The notes: generated by a model from the letters alone, not told the origin. A DNA stretch of 19,318 nt from Hyphomonadaceae bacterium UBA4763 (GCA_002403455.1 DHHV01000119.1:3091-22408), one strand, 5' to 3'; positions 7,776 to 16,695 are shown, counted from the stretch's first letter. Numbers and translations: made by a program.

Positions 7776-8672
7776 ATGGCGCCAAGTTCAACGACGCAGA
7801 CTGACAGCCCCGACTTTCGCGCAACCGCAGCCAGGCATATCGTCGATGTGCTGATCGAAGAGCGCGCGCCGCGTTTCTCGGCGCATTGGTCTTGGCCGAT
7901 TATCAAACCCGTCACCGATCGCCTGCTTGGTTACGCCAAAGCGATCCGCATGGCGGACGCCATCGCCGATCTGCCCGGACGCGACGCCCTGAACTATATT
8001 TCGACCCTGCTGCAGCTTGAGGTGGCCACGCGTCATCTCGACCGTGTGCCGACGCGCGGCCGTCTCGTCGTGATCGCCAATCACCCGTCCGGCGTCGGCG
8101 ATGGCATTGCCGTTTTTGATGTGCTCAAAGGCCGGCGCCCGGATGTCTGCTTTCTCGCCAATGCCGACGCCCATCGGGTCTGTCCGCGGTTTGATGACGT
8201 GCTGATCCCCGTCGAGTGGGTCTATGCCAAGCGCACGATTGAAAAAACCAAGCGGACGCTGCGGATGGCGCAGGCCGCCTTCCAAGAAGAACGTCCGTTG
8301 ATGATCTTTCCGGCCGGCCGAATTGCTCGCCGCCAGCAAGGCAAATTGATCGATCGCCCCTGGGAAGTCTCGGCCGTGACCCTCGCCCGCAAGCACCGCG
8401 CGCCGATCGTGCCTATTCACGTGCGCGCACCCAATTCGTTTTGGTTTCATTTCTTCAATCGTTTTTCACCGGAATTACGTGACATTACCTTGTTCCATGA
8501 ATTGCTGAACAAGGCGGGCAAACGGTTCGACCTCATCGTCGGGCCGCTGATCCCGCCCGAAGACCTCGCCGGCGAGCCGCAACGCATTACCGAACGGCTG
8601 AAGACCTATGTTGAATCGTCCTTGCCGATGGACCCGGACCAATCTTTCCGGCCCGAGCGAAGTTTAACTTGA
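7776..8672 (+). CDS. PlsC-family lysophospholipid acyltransferase
   Basis: A 298-residue acyltransferase of the LPLAT superfamily, expected to transfer an acyl chain to a lysophospholipid or similar acceptor at the cytoplasmic membrane. The catalytic block is IANHPSGVGDGIA with H103 and D109; this His-x5-Asp spacing differs from the His-x4-Asp of classical PlsC but occurs in the hemolysin/OlsA-like branch that carries NHPxGxxDG. A second block, MIFPAGRIARR (176-186), corresponds to the substrate-phosphate-binding motif, usually FPEGTRS. No clear transmembrane helix is visible. The ATG at 7776 has GGGGAG 11 bases upstream, slightly far; another ATG at 7765 is out of frame. It stands alone between the upstream terminator and the convergent ybaB. 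The acceptor (glycerophospholipid or ornithine lipid) cannot be decided from this sequence. Confidence 0.8.
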   Translation: MAPSSTTQTDSPDFRATAARHIVDVLIEERAPRFSAHWSWPIIKPVTDRLLGYAKAIRMADAIADLPGRDALNYISTLLQLEVATRHLDRVPTRGRLVVIANHPSGVGDGIAVFDVLKGRRPDVCFLANADAHRVCPRFDDVLIPVEWVYAKRTIEKTKRTLRMAQAAFQEERPLMIFPAGRIARRQQGKLIDRPWEVSAVTLARKHRAPIVPIHVRAPNSFWFHFFNRFSPELRDITLFHELLNKAGKRFDLIVGPLIPPEDLAGEPQRITERLKTYVESSLPMDPDQSFRPERSLT

Positions 8673-8674
8673 CG

Positions 8675-8695
8675 GGGGGTAGATTGATAACCCCC
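8675..8695. terminator. Weak hairpin between convergent acyltransferase and ybaB genes
   Basis: GGGGGT (8675-8680), a nine-base loop, then ACCCCC (8690-8695), starting two bases after the acyltransferase stop. There is no T-run on either side. It could act as a factor-dependent or bidirectional stop in the 45-base convergent gap. A competing pairing exists between ACCC and the GGGT just downstream. Confidence 0.3.
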
Positions 8696-8717
8696 AGAGG
8701 TGGGTAATGGCGCGCGC

Positions 8718-9044
8718 TTAGAAGGGCATCTTAAACCCGGGCAACATCCCGCCTAGACCGCCCATGGCGTCTTCCGTCATACGCGCCACCATGGCGTCGA
8801 CTTTGGCTTTGGCGTCGGCATGGGCGGCTTTGAGCAGGTCTTCAAGGACTTCTGCTTCGCTGGGGTTGAGCAAAGAGGGATGGATGCGCAGACCGACCAA
8901 ATGGCCCTGGCCGTTCAAATTTACCGCCAAAAGGCCGGCGCCGGCTTCGCCCGACACTTCGGTCGTTGCGATTTTTTCCTGCGCCTCTTGCAATTTGGTC
9001 TGCATTTCTTGCGCCTGTCGCATAATGGCGCCCAAATCCTTCAT
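8718..9044 (-). CDS. ybaB: YbaB/EbfC family nucleoid-associated protein
   Basis: A 108-residue small DNA-binding protein of the YbaB/EbfC family, which forms dimers and associates with the nucleoid. Seen are the N-terminal helix IMRQAQEMQTKLQEAQEKIA, the central strands containing VSGEAGAGLLAVNLNGQG, the segment IHPSLLNPSEAEVLEDLL, and a glycine-rich tail GGLGGMLPGF. Length and order match the family. Its ATG overlaps the dnaX stop by four bases (ATGA), so translation is probably coupled. In many bacteria the next gene is recR; here the following gene is a convergent acyltransferase instead. Confidence 0.95.
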   Translation of the reverse strand: MKDLGAIMRQAQEMQTKLQEAQEKIATTEVSGEAGAGLLAVNLNGQGHLVGLRIHPSLLNPSEAEVLEDLLKAAHADAKAKVDAMVARMTEDAMGGLGGMLPGFKMPF

Positions 9045-10822
9045 TCCGCGCTCCCTGAAGTTCCTGCCCCCGATCGGGCCCGCGTCAGCGAAATGACGCG
9101 CTCGTCGGCCTCGCCGTCAAACCCGCTCGCCGCAATGATGCGCGCTTGCGGCCAATGGCGCAAGAGCGCGGCGACCGTCGGATGCGCCGCCACCCGCTGA
9201 TCGCGGGCGCGCTTGGCGGCGAGGCGCCGTTCGGCGATGCTGGGGGGCGCCTCGGCGTCGACATCTTCGACCAAGCGCCAGGACGTCCCGGTCAGCGATT
9301 TCAGGCTGGCGGCAAGCCGCCGCTTCAGCCCCTCCGGCGCCTGAGCGGTTGGCTGATAGGTCAAATGACCGGGCGAAAACGCAATCAGGCGAATATTACG
9401 CTCAAGATCGAGTTTCAGATCGATCGCGCGGGTCTGTTCGGCCAAGGCCAGCAAATCCTCAAAACGCGCGATCGCCGGACCAAAGTCGGCGGCTTGCGCA
9501 GCGCCCGCCCCGGCGCTTTCCGCAGCGCTGGCGCCGGCCGCGCTCTCCCCGCGCAACAACGCCAATAATCGCGCCGCATCTTCGGGCGGCGGCAAGGACG
9601 CAGCGGCGCCGGCGCGGATCACCGCCATCTCCACCGCCGCCAAGGGGTCGGGGGCGCGATTGGCGTCGTCGGCGCCCTGCAGCAAAATCGACCAGAGCCG
9701 CGCCAGCGACGCCGCCGACCGCGTCTGCGCGATGCGCCCGATCGCTTGCGCCCAATCGGCGGAGCCCAAAATCTGCGCCTGGGCGCCGAGGATTTTCGCG
9801 CGAGCGCATTCATGCGCGACCTCCAGCAAATCACGCAAAATGGTCAAGGGATCGGCGCCGCGATCATATTGCGCGCGCAACAGATCAAGCGCCGCGCCGA
9901 TCTCGCCATCCACCGCCGCCGCGAACAAGGCGATGATCTGGCCGCGATCGGCGAGCCCCAACATGTCGCGGACCGCTTCGGCGCTGATCGCGGCGCCACG
10001 GTCAAGGTTTTGCACGATCGCCTGGTCGAGCAACGACAGCGCGTCGCGCACCGAGCCTTCCGCCGCCCGCGCGATCAATTGCAGCCCATCGGCTTCGACC
10101 TCGACATGTTCGGCCGCGCAAATCTGCGCCAAATGCGCCGTCATACGGACCGGATCGAGCCGGCGCAGATCAAAACGCTGGCAGCGCGACAACACCGTCA
10201 CCGGCACTTTGCGGATTTCCGTCGTGGCGAAGATGAATTTCACATGGGCCGGCGGCTCTTCCAGCGTCTTCAACAAGCCGTTGAACGCCGCATTCGACAG
10301 CATATGCACTTCGTCGATGATGTAGACCTTGGTGCGCGCTTCAAGCGGGGCGTAATGCACTCCCTCCAAAATCTCGCGAATATCGTTGATGCCGGTGCGC
10401 GAGGCCGCGTCCATCTCCATGACGTCAGGGTGGCGGCTTTCCATGATCGCCTGGCAATGCCGCCCCGGCGGGTCGAGCGCGATCGACGGCGCCTGCACGT
10501 CATCATTCTCGTAGTTCAAGGCGCGGGCGAGCAAACGCGCCGTCGTCGTCTTGCCGATGCCGCGCACCCCGGTCAGCATGAAGGCATGCGCGATCCGATT
10601 GGCGGCGAAGGCGTTGGCGAGCGTTTGCACCATCGCCTCCTGCCCCACCAATTGGCGAAAACTGCGCGGGCGATATTTGCGCGCCAACACCTGATAGGCG
10701 GCGCTTGGCGTCGCGGGCGCGGGGATCGCGAGATCCTCATCCCCGAACAAAGCGCCGCTGGGCGCCTCGTTGGCCTCGCCAGGCGCGGAGAAATCGTCAA
10801 TATCATCGTCATCCGCGCCCAT
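9041..10822 (-). CDS. dnaX: DNA polymerase III subunit gamma/tau
   Basis: Clamp-loader ATPase of the replicative polymerase, 593 residues. After an acidic, low-complexity N-terminus (1-40) come YQVLARKYRPRSF (43-55), the Walker A motif GVRGIGKT (85-92), Walker B IIDEVHML (168-175), sensor 1 FATTE (198-202) and the SRC motif LSRCQRFDLR (211-220, arginine finger). An Ala-rich stretch near 430-450 links to the tau-type C-terminal region. The zinc-binding cysteine cluster known from E. coli DnaX is reduced to one cysteine, C123. I see no A-rich slippery sequence for programmed frameshifting, so probably one long product is made. The start has GGGGAAAG about 10 bases upstream. It lies 36 bases downstream of a glutathione S-transferase gene and overlaps ybaB by four bases. 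Confidence 0.96.
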   Translation of the reverse strand: MGADDDDIDDFSAPGEANEAPSGALFGDEDLAIPAPATPSAAYQVLARKYRPRSFRQLVGQEAMVQTLANAFAANRIAHAFMLTGVRGIGKTTTARLLARALNYENDDVQAPSIALDPPGRHCQAIMESRHPDVMEMDAASRTGINDIREILEGVHYAPLEARTKVYIIDEVHMLSNAAFNGLLKTLEEPPAHVKFIFATTEIRKVPVTVLSRCQRFDLRRLDPVRMTAHLAQICAAEHVEVEADGLQLIARAAEGSVRDALSLLDQAIVQNLDRGAAISAEAVRDMLGLADRGQIIALFAAAVDGEIGAALDLLRAQYDRGADPLTILRDLLEVAHECARAKILGAQAQILGSADWAQAIGRIAQTRSAASLARLWSILLQGADDANRAPDPLAAVEMAVIRAGAAASLPPPEDAARLLALLRGESAAGASAAESAGAGAAQAADFGPAIARFEDLLALAEQTRAIDLKLDLERNIRLIAFSPGHLTYQPTAQAPEGLKRRLAASLKSLTGTSWRLVEDVDAEAPPSIAERRLAAKRARDQRVAAHPTVAALLRHWPQARIIAASGFDGEADERVISLTRARSGAGTSGSAE

Positions 10823-10858
10823 GCGCCGTCTTTCCCCGACTTGCGATGCGCGACAAGC

Positions 10859-11488
10859 CTAATTCGGCGTCGGCGCCGGCATCAACGCGTCATCGATCGC
10901 TTTGGCGCGAATACCTGCCGGCCGCGCAAACAAACCACCGATATAGGCCTGAAAGGCCGGGCGCGCGTCGATCGTGCCAAATTGCATGCCCCAGCCAAGC
11001 CCGGCGCCCAAATAGACATCCGCCGCGCTGAATTGCGTTCCAGCGACAAACTCCCGGCCGGCGATCATGGCTTCCAGCGCATCGAGCGTTGCAGCATAGG
11101 TCCCATAACCCACCATGCCCTCGCGATCGGTCGGCGGGGTGAAGCCCAGCGCTCGATTGGTGCTTGCTTGCTCCAGCGGCCCGGCCGTGAAAAACAAGGC
11201 GCGGTAATAGGCCGCCCGCGCGGGCGAACCCAATGGCGGCGCCAATTGCGCATCCGGAAAGGCGTCGGCGAGATAAGCCAGGATCGCCGGCGTTTCGGTG
11301 ATCACCACGCCGTTGTGACGCAGCGCCGGCACTTTTCCCATCGGGTTGACGGCCCGATAATCGGCCGATTTCATCTCCGGGCCGTAAGCAATGATCTTGG
11401 TCTCATAGGGCGCGCCGACTTCCTCCAGCATCCAGCGGACAATGCGCCCGCGCGACATCGGATTGGTGTAAAAAATCATCTCAGACAT
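10859..11488 (-). CDS. Glutathione S-transferase family protein
   Basis: A cytosolic enzyme of 209 residues with the two-domain GST fold. The N-terminal thioredoxin-like half has IFYTNPMSRGRIVRWMLEE (5-23), with Y7 and S12 as possible catalytic residues, the cis-proline loop NPMGKVPALRHNG and the glutathione gamma-glutamyl site ETPAILAYLADAFP. The C-terminal half is helical and carries FVAGTQFSAADVYLG, the usual N-capping box region. The frame stays open further upstream, but the ATG at 11488 is preceded by a strong GGGAGG and fits family length. It may be the first gene of a unit with dnaX and ybaB, 36 bases ahead of dnaX. Substrate is unknown. Confidence 0.9.
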   Translation of the reverse strand: MSEMIFYTNPMSRGRIVRWMLEEVGAPYETKIIAYGPEMKSADYRAVNPMGKVPALRHNGVVITETPAILAYLADAFPDAQLAPPLGSPARAAYYRALFFTAGPLEQASTNRALGFTPPTDREGMVGYGTYAATLDALEAMIAGREFVAGTQFSAADVYLGAGLGWGMQFGTIDARPAFQAYIGGLFARPAGIRAKAIDDALMPAPTPN

Positions 11489-11661
11489 TGGCGTCTTTTT
11501 CCTCCCTATCGTCCGGGCATCCAACGAAAAGCGCGTCTGACTTGCGCCCGAATTTCCTTTTGTGAATGTGCCTTGCCATGGCGGCGGTGTGTCGCCAATC
11601 GCGCCAATCGTTCTTTTTTCGTTCTGTATCGACGACCGCTTGCCCTGGCAATAACGGCCAA

Positions 11662-11680
11662 ATGCGGCGATTGGCCGCAT
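11662..11680. promoter_or_regulatory. Perfect inverted repeat upstream of mtaB
   Basis: ATGCGGC (11662-11668), a five-base loop GATTG, and GCCGCAT (11674-11680), 56 bases before the chosen mtaB start. It has no T-run, so it could be a leader hairpin or an operator in the GST/mtaB divergent region. It would lie at the very start of the coding frame if translation began at the ATG at 11662, but there is no ribosome site there. The rest of the 248-base divergent region shows no promoter I would defend. Confidence 0.3.
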
Positions 11681-11736
11681 ACGCAAATGCAATCGCCCTT
11701 GACGTCGCGCCCGCGCTTACGCACCTCTCCGCGGCC

Positions 11737-13065
11737 ATGTCTCACGTAATCGCCGAAGCCCTTGATCCCGCCCTGGATGCGCCGGAGGCCTTGCCCGCCC
11801 CCGCTCCTGTTGGCGCGGCGGTTGACATCATCACGTTCGGCTGCCGCCTCAATATTTATGAAAGCGCGGTGATGCGCCAGCACGCGACCGCCGGCGGCCT
11901 CGCCAACACTGTCATCATTCACACCTGCGCCGTCACCGCGCATGCGGTGCGCGATGCGCGCCAGGCGATCCGCCGCGCCCGCCGCGATCGCCCCGACGCC
12001 AAGATCATCGTCACCGGCTGCGCCGCGCAAATCGACCCGCAAGGCTTCGCCGCCATGCCCGAAGTCGACCAAGTGCTCGGCAATGCGGAGAAATTACAGG
12101 CCGCCAGCTTCGCCGCCGATCGCTTTATTGGCCCGATCGAACGGGTCCGCGTCAATGACATCATGGCGGTGCGCGAAACCGCGGGCCATCTCGTCGATGG
12201 CTTTGAAGGACGCGCCCGCGCTTATGTGCAGGTGCAAAATGGCTGCGATCATCGCTGCACGTTTTGCGTCATTCCCTATGGCCGCGGCAATTCGCGCTCG
12301 GCTCCGGCTGGCGATGTGGTCGCGCAAGTGCGCCGCCTGGTTGAGGCCGGCTATGCCGAGATTGTCCTTACCGGCGTTGATCTGACCTCCTGGGGCGGTG
12401 AGTTGCCGGGCGCGCCGCGTTTGGGCGATCTTGTCGCCCGTCTGTTGAAACTGGTCCCGGACTTAAGATTTTTGCGGCTTTCCTCGATCGATGCGATCGA
12501 GCTCGATCCGTTGCTGGAGGAATTGATCTCTACAGAGACGAAGATCCAGCCGCATTTGCATTTGTCCTTGCAATCGGGCGATCCGCTCATCCTTAAGCGG
12601 ATGAAAAGGCGACACAGCCCGGATGAGGCGCTTGCGCTGATCGCGCGACTGCGGGCCCGCCGCTCGGAGATTGCCTTCGGCGCCGATTTCATCGTCGGCT
12701 TTCCGACCGAAACCAATGCCCAATTCGACGCCACTTGCGCGCATGCGCAAGCAGCGGGCCTTGGCTATCTGCACGTCTTTCCATTCAGCGCCCGGCCCGG
12801 CACGCCGGCCGCCAAAATGCCGCCGGTTGACGCAGCGATCATCCGTGAGCGGAGCGCGCGCTTGCGCGCGCTTGGCGATGACTTGAAAGCCACCCATTTC
12901 GCACGGCTTATCGGCTGGACCGGCGAAGCGATCATCGAACGCGCCGGCCAGGCGCGTCTGCCGAATTTTGCGCCGGCGCGCATCGCCGATCATTTCTCCC
13001 CCGGCGTCGCCCGCTTGCGCGTCATTGGCGCAACGCCCGCGCATCTGATCGCCGAGGCCGCCTGA
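11737..13065 (+). CDS. mtaB: tRNA (N6-threonylcarbamoyladenosine(37)-C2)-methylthiotransferase
   Basis: Radical-SAM enzyme that adds a methylthio group to t6A37 of tRNAs reading ANN codons. It has 442 residues from the ATG at 11737. The N-terminal methylthiotransferase domain holds three cluster cysteines: C36 in TFGCRLN, C64 in HTCAVT and C95 in TGCAAQ. The radical-SAM motif is NGCDHRCTFCVIPYGRG with C170, C174 and C177. The C-terminus (ARLPNFAPARI) resembles a short TRAM-like tail. CRLN with CAVT fits MtaB rather than MiaB. The frame is open back to 11566 and the chosen ATG has no strong ribosome site, so the start is uncertain; the conserved domain begins near residue 29. The stop and the ftsY start share one base (TGATG), so the two are co-translated; this pairing is common in alphaproteobacteria. 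Confidence 0.93.
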   Translation: MSHVIAEALDPALDAPEALPAPAPVGAAVDIITFGCRLNIYESAVMRQHATAGGLANTVIIHTCAVTAHAVRDARQAIRRARRDRPDAKIIVTGCAAQIDPQGFAAMPEVDQVLGNAEKLQAASFAADRFIGPIERVRVNDIMAVRETAGHLVDGFEGRARAYVQVQNGCDHRCTFCVIPYGRGNSRSAPAGDVVAQVRRLVEAGYAEIVLTGVDLTSWGGELPGAPRLGDLVARLLKLVPDLRFLRLSSIDAIELDPLLEELISTETKIQPHLHLSLQSGDPLILKRMKRRHSPDEALALIARLRARRSEIAFGADFIVGFPTETNAQFDATCAHAQAAGLGYLHVFPFSARPGTPAAKMPPVDAAIIRERSARLRALGDDLKATHFARLIGWTGEAIIERAGQARLPNFAPARIADHFSPGVARLRVIGATPAHLIAEAA

Positions 13066-14078
13066 TGTTCGGCTTTGGCAAGAAACCTGATAAGATTTCA
13101 GCGGCCGCCGCCGCCGACCCCATCGCAAAAGAACAGGCGCCGCCAAAGAACCTCTTTGCGCGGTTGTTCGACGGCTTGAAGAAAAGCTCAAGCAAGATTG
13201 CTGAAGGCCTCGGGGCCGTCCTCACTAAACGCAAACTCGACCAGGCAACGCTCGACGAACTCGAAGACTTATTGATCAGCGCCGATCTGGGCGCCCCCGC
13301 CGCCCGCCGGGTGATCGCCGCCGTCAAAGCCGAGCGCTTCGACAAGGAAGCCACCAGCGACGAAATCAAACAAAGCCTCGCCGCCGCCATCGCCGCAATC
13401 TTGGCTCCGCGCGCTGCGCCCTTGCGCGCCTTGGCGGCCGATCCGCCGCCAAATGCCCCGCGCGTTGTCTTGTTCGTCGGCGTCAATGGCTCAGGCAAGA
13501 CCACGACAATCGGGAAGATCGCCAGTCACGCCGCCAAAGACGGGCGCCAAACCGTGCTCGCCGCCGGTGATACGTTCCGCGCCGCCGCGATCGAGCAATT
13601 GCAAGTCTGGGGCGCGCGCGCCGGTTTCCCGGTCATCGCCCGCGCGCCGGGCGCCGATCCCGCCGGCCTTGCCTTTGAGGCGTTGGAGACCGCGCAGAAG
13701 ACCGACGCATCCCTCGTTCTGATCGACACGGCTGGGCGCCTGCAAAACAAGACTCAATTGATGGACGAGCTCGCCAAGATCATCCGCGCACTGCGCAAAT
13801 TGGACCCGGCCGCCCCGCATGACGTCGTTTTGGTGCTCGACGCGACGGTCGGCCAAAACGCGCTCTCGCAATTGGCGGCGTTTTCGGAAACGGCGGGCGT
13901 CACCGGCCTGGTGATGACCAAGCTCGACGGCACCGCCAAAGGCGGCGTGTTGGTGGCGATCGCCGACGCTCATACGACCCCGATCCATTATATCGGCATT
14001 GGCGAGAGCGCGGAGGATTTGCAAGTCTTTGACGCGCAAGCCTTTGCCCGCGCGTTGGTCGGCCTTGACGAATCGTAA
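13065..14078 (+). CDS. ftsY: Signal recognition particle receptor FtsY
   Basis: SRP-docking GTPase at the cytoplasmic membrane, needed for co-translational insertion of membrane proteins. It has 337 residues with a short Ala/Lys-rich N-terminal region (1-50) in place of the long acidic A domain of E. coli. The N domain helices (about 50-125) precede the G domain: G1 GVNGSGKTT (139-147), the insertion-box region GDTFRAAAIEQL (168-179), G3 DTAGR (221-225), G4 TKLDG (285-289) and the closing GIGES (311-315). It overlaps the mtaB stop by one base and ends 19 bases from the convergent clpB. Confidence 0.97.
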   Translation: MFGFGKKPDKISAAAAADPIAKEQAPPKNLFARLFDGLKKSSSKIAEGLGAVLTKRKLDQATLDELEDLLISADLGAPAARRVIAAVKAERFDKEATSDEIKQSLAAAIAAILAPRAAPLRALAADPPPNAPRVVLFVGVNGSGKTTTIGKIASHAAKDGRQTVLAAGDTFRAAAIEQLQVWGARAGFPVIARAPGADPAGLAFEALETAQKTDASLVLIDTAGRLQNKTQLMDELAKIIRALRKLDPAAPHDVVLVLDATVGQNALSQLAAFSETAGVTGLVMTKLDGTAKGGVLVAIADAHTTPIHYIGIGESAEDLQVFDAQAFARALVGLDES

Positions 14079-14080
14079 TC

Positions 14081-14094
14081 GCGGCGCGCGCCGC
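14081..14094. terminator. GC palindrome in the ftsY/clpB convergent gap
   Basis: GCGGCGCGCGCCGC is a perfect 14-base palindrome filling most of the 19-base gap between the two convergent stops. It could fold with a four-base loop and serve both directions, but there is no T-run, so the call is tentative. Confidence 0.3.
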
Positions 14095-14097
14095 CCT

Positions 14098-16695
14098 TCA
14101 GTTCACGGCAATCGGTCCGAGCGGCATTTGGTTGATGGCCAACACGCCATGCTCTTCGCTGATCCGCACCTCATCGCCGTCCTTGATCTGCCCATCGAGG
14201 ATCATCCGCGCCAAGGGGTCCTGCAGCTCTTTCTGGATGACGCGCTTTAACGGACGCGCGCCATAGACCGGGTCATAGCCACGCAAGGCGAGCCAGCCGC
14301 GCGCCCGTTCATCGACCTGCAAGCGCATGCGCCGCTCGGCCAGCATGCGCTCCAACCGCTTGAGCTGTATGCGGACGATCGCATCCATATGCGCGCGCGA
14401 CAAACGCCGGAACAGCAAAATCTCATCGATCCGGTTGAGGAATTCGGGCCGCAGCCGCGCCCGCACTTCGCCCATGACGAGGTCGCGCACCGCCTCGACC
14501 TCGGCGCCTTCGGCCTGCTCGGCCAAATAATGCGCGCCCATATTCGAGGTCATGATGATCAGCGTGTTCTTGAAATTGACCGTGCGGCCTTGGCCATCGG
14601 TCAAGCGCCCGTCATCCAGCACTTGCAACAATATGTTGAACACATCCGGATGGGCTTTTTCGATCTCGTCGAACAAAACGACCTGATAGGGCCGCCGGCG
14701 CACGCTTTCGGTCAGCGCCCCGCCCTCGTCATAGCCGACATAGCCGGGCGGCGCGCCGATCATGCGGCTAACGCTATGTTTTTCCATATATTCCGACATA
14801 TCAAGCCGGGTGACGGCGTTGGAATCGTCGAACAGGAATTCGGCCAGGGCCTTGGTCAATTCGGTCTTGCCGACCCCGGTTGGCCCTAAAAACAAAAACG
14901 AGCCGATCGGCCGATCGGGATCTTGCAGACCGGCGCGGGCGCGGCGCACCGCATTCGACACCGCCGTCAGCGCCTCTTCTTGGCCGACGACGCGGGCGCG
15001 CAATTTGTCCTCCATCTGCAAAAGCTTGGCCTTCTCGCCCTCCAGCATTTTTTCGACCGGCACCCCGGTCCAGCGCGAGACGACGGCGGCGATCTGCTCG
15101 CTGTCGACGACCTCTTTGACAAGCCCCGCCCCGCCGGTTTCGGCCTCGGCGATCCGTCGCTCCAAATCCGGCAACAGCCCATATTTGATCTCGCCGGCCC
15201 GGGCGTAATCGCCCCGCCGCTGCGCGTCGGCGAGTTCGGTATTCAGCCGCTCGAGATCTTCTTTCAGCCGGGTCGCCCCGGCCAGCTTGTTCTTTTCCGC
15301 CGCCCAGGCCGCGTTCAATTCGTTGGAGCGCGCTTCCAAACCGCCGATCTCGCCGCCGAGTTTCTCCAGCCGCGTGCGCGAGCCCTGATCGGTTTCTTTT
15401 TTCAGCGCCTCGGCTTCGATTTTCAGTTGCATCAAGCGCCGATCGATCTCGTCGAGCTCTTCCGGCTTGGAATCGACCTGCATGCGCAAACGCGAGGCCG
15501 CTTCATCCATCAAATCAATGGCCTTGTCGGGCAAGAACCGGTCGGTGATATAGCGGTTCGACAGGCTCGCCGCGGCAACGATGGCGCTGTCGGCGATGCG
15601 CACGCCATGATGGACTTCGTATTTTTCCTTTAGCCCGCGCAGGATTGAGATGGTGTCCTCGACATTGGGCTCATCGACCATCACCGGTTGGAAGCGGCGC
15701 GCAAGGGCTGCGTCTTTCTCGACATGTTTGCGATATTCATCGAGCGTCGTGGCCCCGACGCAGCGCAATTCGCCGCGCGCCAGCGCCGGTTTCAACAGAT
15801 TGGACGCATCCATTGCGCCGTCAGCTTTGCCAGCCCCGACCAGCGTGTGCATTTCGTCGATGAACAGAACGATTCCGCCGGCAGCGGCCTGGACTTCCTG
15901 CAAGACCGCTTTCAGTCGTTCTTCGAATTCGCCGCGATATTTGGCGCCGGCGACCAGAGCGCCCATGTCGAGCGCCAGTAATTTCTTGTCCTTCAAGCTC
16001 TCGGGCACGTCGCCATTGATAATGCGCAAGGCAAGGCCCTCGGCGATCGCGGTTTTGCCAACGCCCGGCTCGCCGATCAGAACGGGATTGTTTTTGGTGC
16101 GGCGCGATAACACCTGGATGGCGCGGCGGATTTCTTCATCGCGGCCGATCACCGGGTCGAGTTTGCCCTGGCGGGCGGCGTCGGTGAGGTCGCGCGCATA
16201 TTTCTTCAGGCTATCATAATTCTGGTCGGCTGATGCGCTGTCGGCAGTTCGGCCTTTGCGCAAGGCGGTGATCGCTTGCTCGAGTTTTTGCGGCGTTGCG
16301 CCGGCCTCTTTCAGCACGCGCGCGGCGGCCGTGTCGGCGCTGAGCGCCAGACCTTGCAAGAGACGCTCAACCGTCACAAAGCTGTCGCCGGCCTTGCCGG
16401 CGGCTTGTTCGGCCGCGTCGAGCGCGCGCGCCAGCGGCTGGCTCATATAGAGCCGGTCGGCGCCTTGGCCGGAGACCTTTGGTTGCTTGGCGAGGTCCGC
16501 CTCAACCGCCGCCAGTACCGCTTTCGGATCGGCGCCGCAGCCCCGCAACAGGCCAGCAGCGAGCCCTTCCTGATCTTCGATCAAGGCTTTCAGCAAATGC
16601 TCCGGTCCCATTTGCTGGTGGCTCAACCGAATCGCCACGCCTTGCGCGGCCTGCAGCACGCCTTTGGCGCGGTCGGAAAGCTTTTCGACGTCCAT
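14098..16695 (-). CDS. clpB: ATP-dependent disaggregase ClpB
   Basis: Hsp104-class AAA+ chaperone that pulls proteins out of aggregates together with DnaK. It has 865 residues, normal for ClpB. The N domain (1-145) with paired Clp-N repeats is followed by AAA1: Walker A GEPGVGKT (208-215), pore loop KYRGEFE (252-258) and Walker B VLFIDE (276-281). The M domain coiled coil (about 410-535) separates ClpB from ClpA and ClpC. AAA2 has Walker A GPTGVGKT (604-611), pore loop GYVGYDEGG (651-659) and Walker B VVLFDE (672-677). The start at 16695 has AAGGAAAAGG just upstream. A sigma-32-type promoter lies about 60-90 bases upstream of the start, consistent with heat-shock control. Confidence 0.98.
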   Translation of the reverse strand: MDVEKLSDRAKGVLQAAQGVAIRLSHQQMGPEHLLKALIEDQEGLAAGLLRGCGADPKAVLAAVEADLAKQPKVSGQGADRLYMSQPLARALDAAEQAAGKAGDSFVTVERLLQGLALSADTAAARVLKEAGATPQKLEQAITALRKGRTADSASADQNYDSLKKYARDLTDAARQGKLDPVIGRDEEIRRAIQVLSRRTKNNPVLIGEPGVGKTAIAEGLALRIINGDVPESLKDKKLLALDMGALVAGAKYRGEFEERLKAVLQEVQAAAGGIVLFIDEMHTLVGAGKADGAMDASNLLKPALARGELRCVGATTLDEYRKHVEKDAALARRFQPVMVDEPNVEDTISILRGLKEKYEVHHGVRIADSAIVAAASLSNRYITDRFLPDKAIDLMDEAASRLRMQVDSKPEELDEIDRRLMQLKIEAEALKKETDQGSRTRLEKLGGEIGGLEARSNELNAAWAAEKNKLAGATRLKEDLERLNTELADAQRRGDYARAGEIKYGLLPDLERRIAEAETGGAGLVKEVVDSEQIAAVVSRWTGVPVEKMLEGEKAKLLQMEDKLRARVVGQEEALTAVSNAVRRARAGLQDPDRPIGSFLFLGPTGVGKTELTKALAEFLFDDSNAVTRLDMSEYMEKHSVSRMIGAPPGYVGYDEGGALTESVRRRPYQVVLFDEIEKAHPDVFNILLQVLDDGRLTDGQGRTVNFKNTLIIMTSNMGAHYLAEQAEGAEVEAVRDLVMGEVRARLRPEFLNRIDEILLFRRLSRAHMDAIVRIQLKRLERMLAERRMRLQVDERARGWLALRGYDPVYGARPLKRVIQKELQDPLARMILDGQIKDGDEVRISEEHGVLAINQMPLGPIAVN

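Noticed and set aside
9041..10822. Programmed frameshift in dnaX yielding a short gamma form
   Set aside because: No A-rich slippery heptamer is visible on the coding strand.
9746..11749. Open frame of 667 codons on the plus strand opposite dnaX and the GST gene
   Set aside because: It is a mirror of GC-rich codon bias, Arg/His/Gln-rich with no recognisable domain, and it covers well-supported genes on the other strand.
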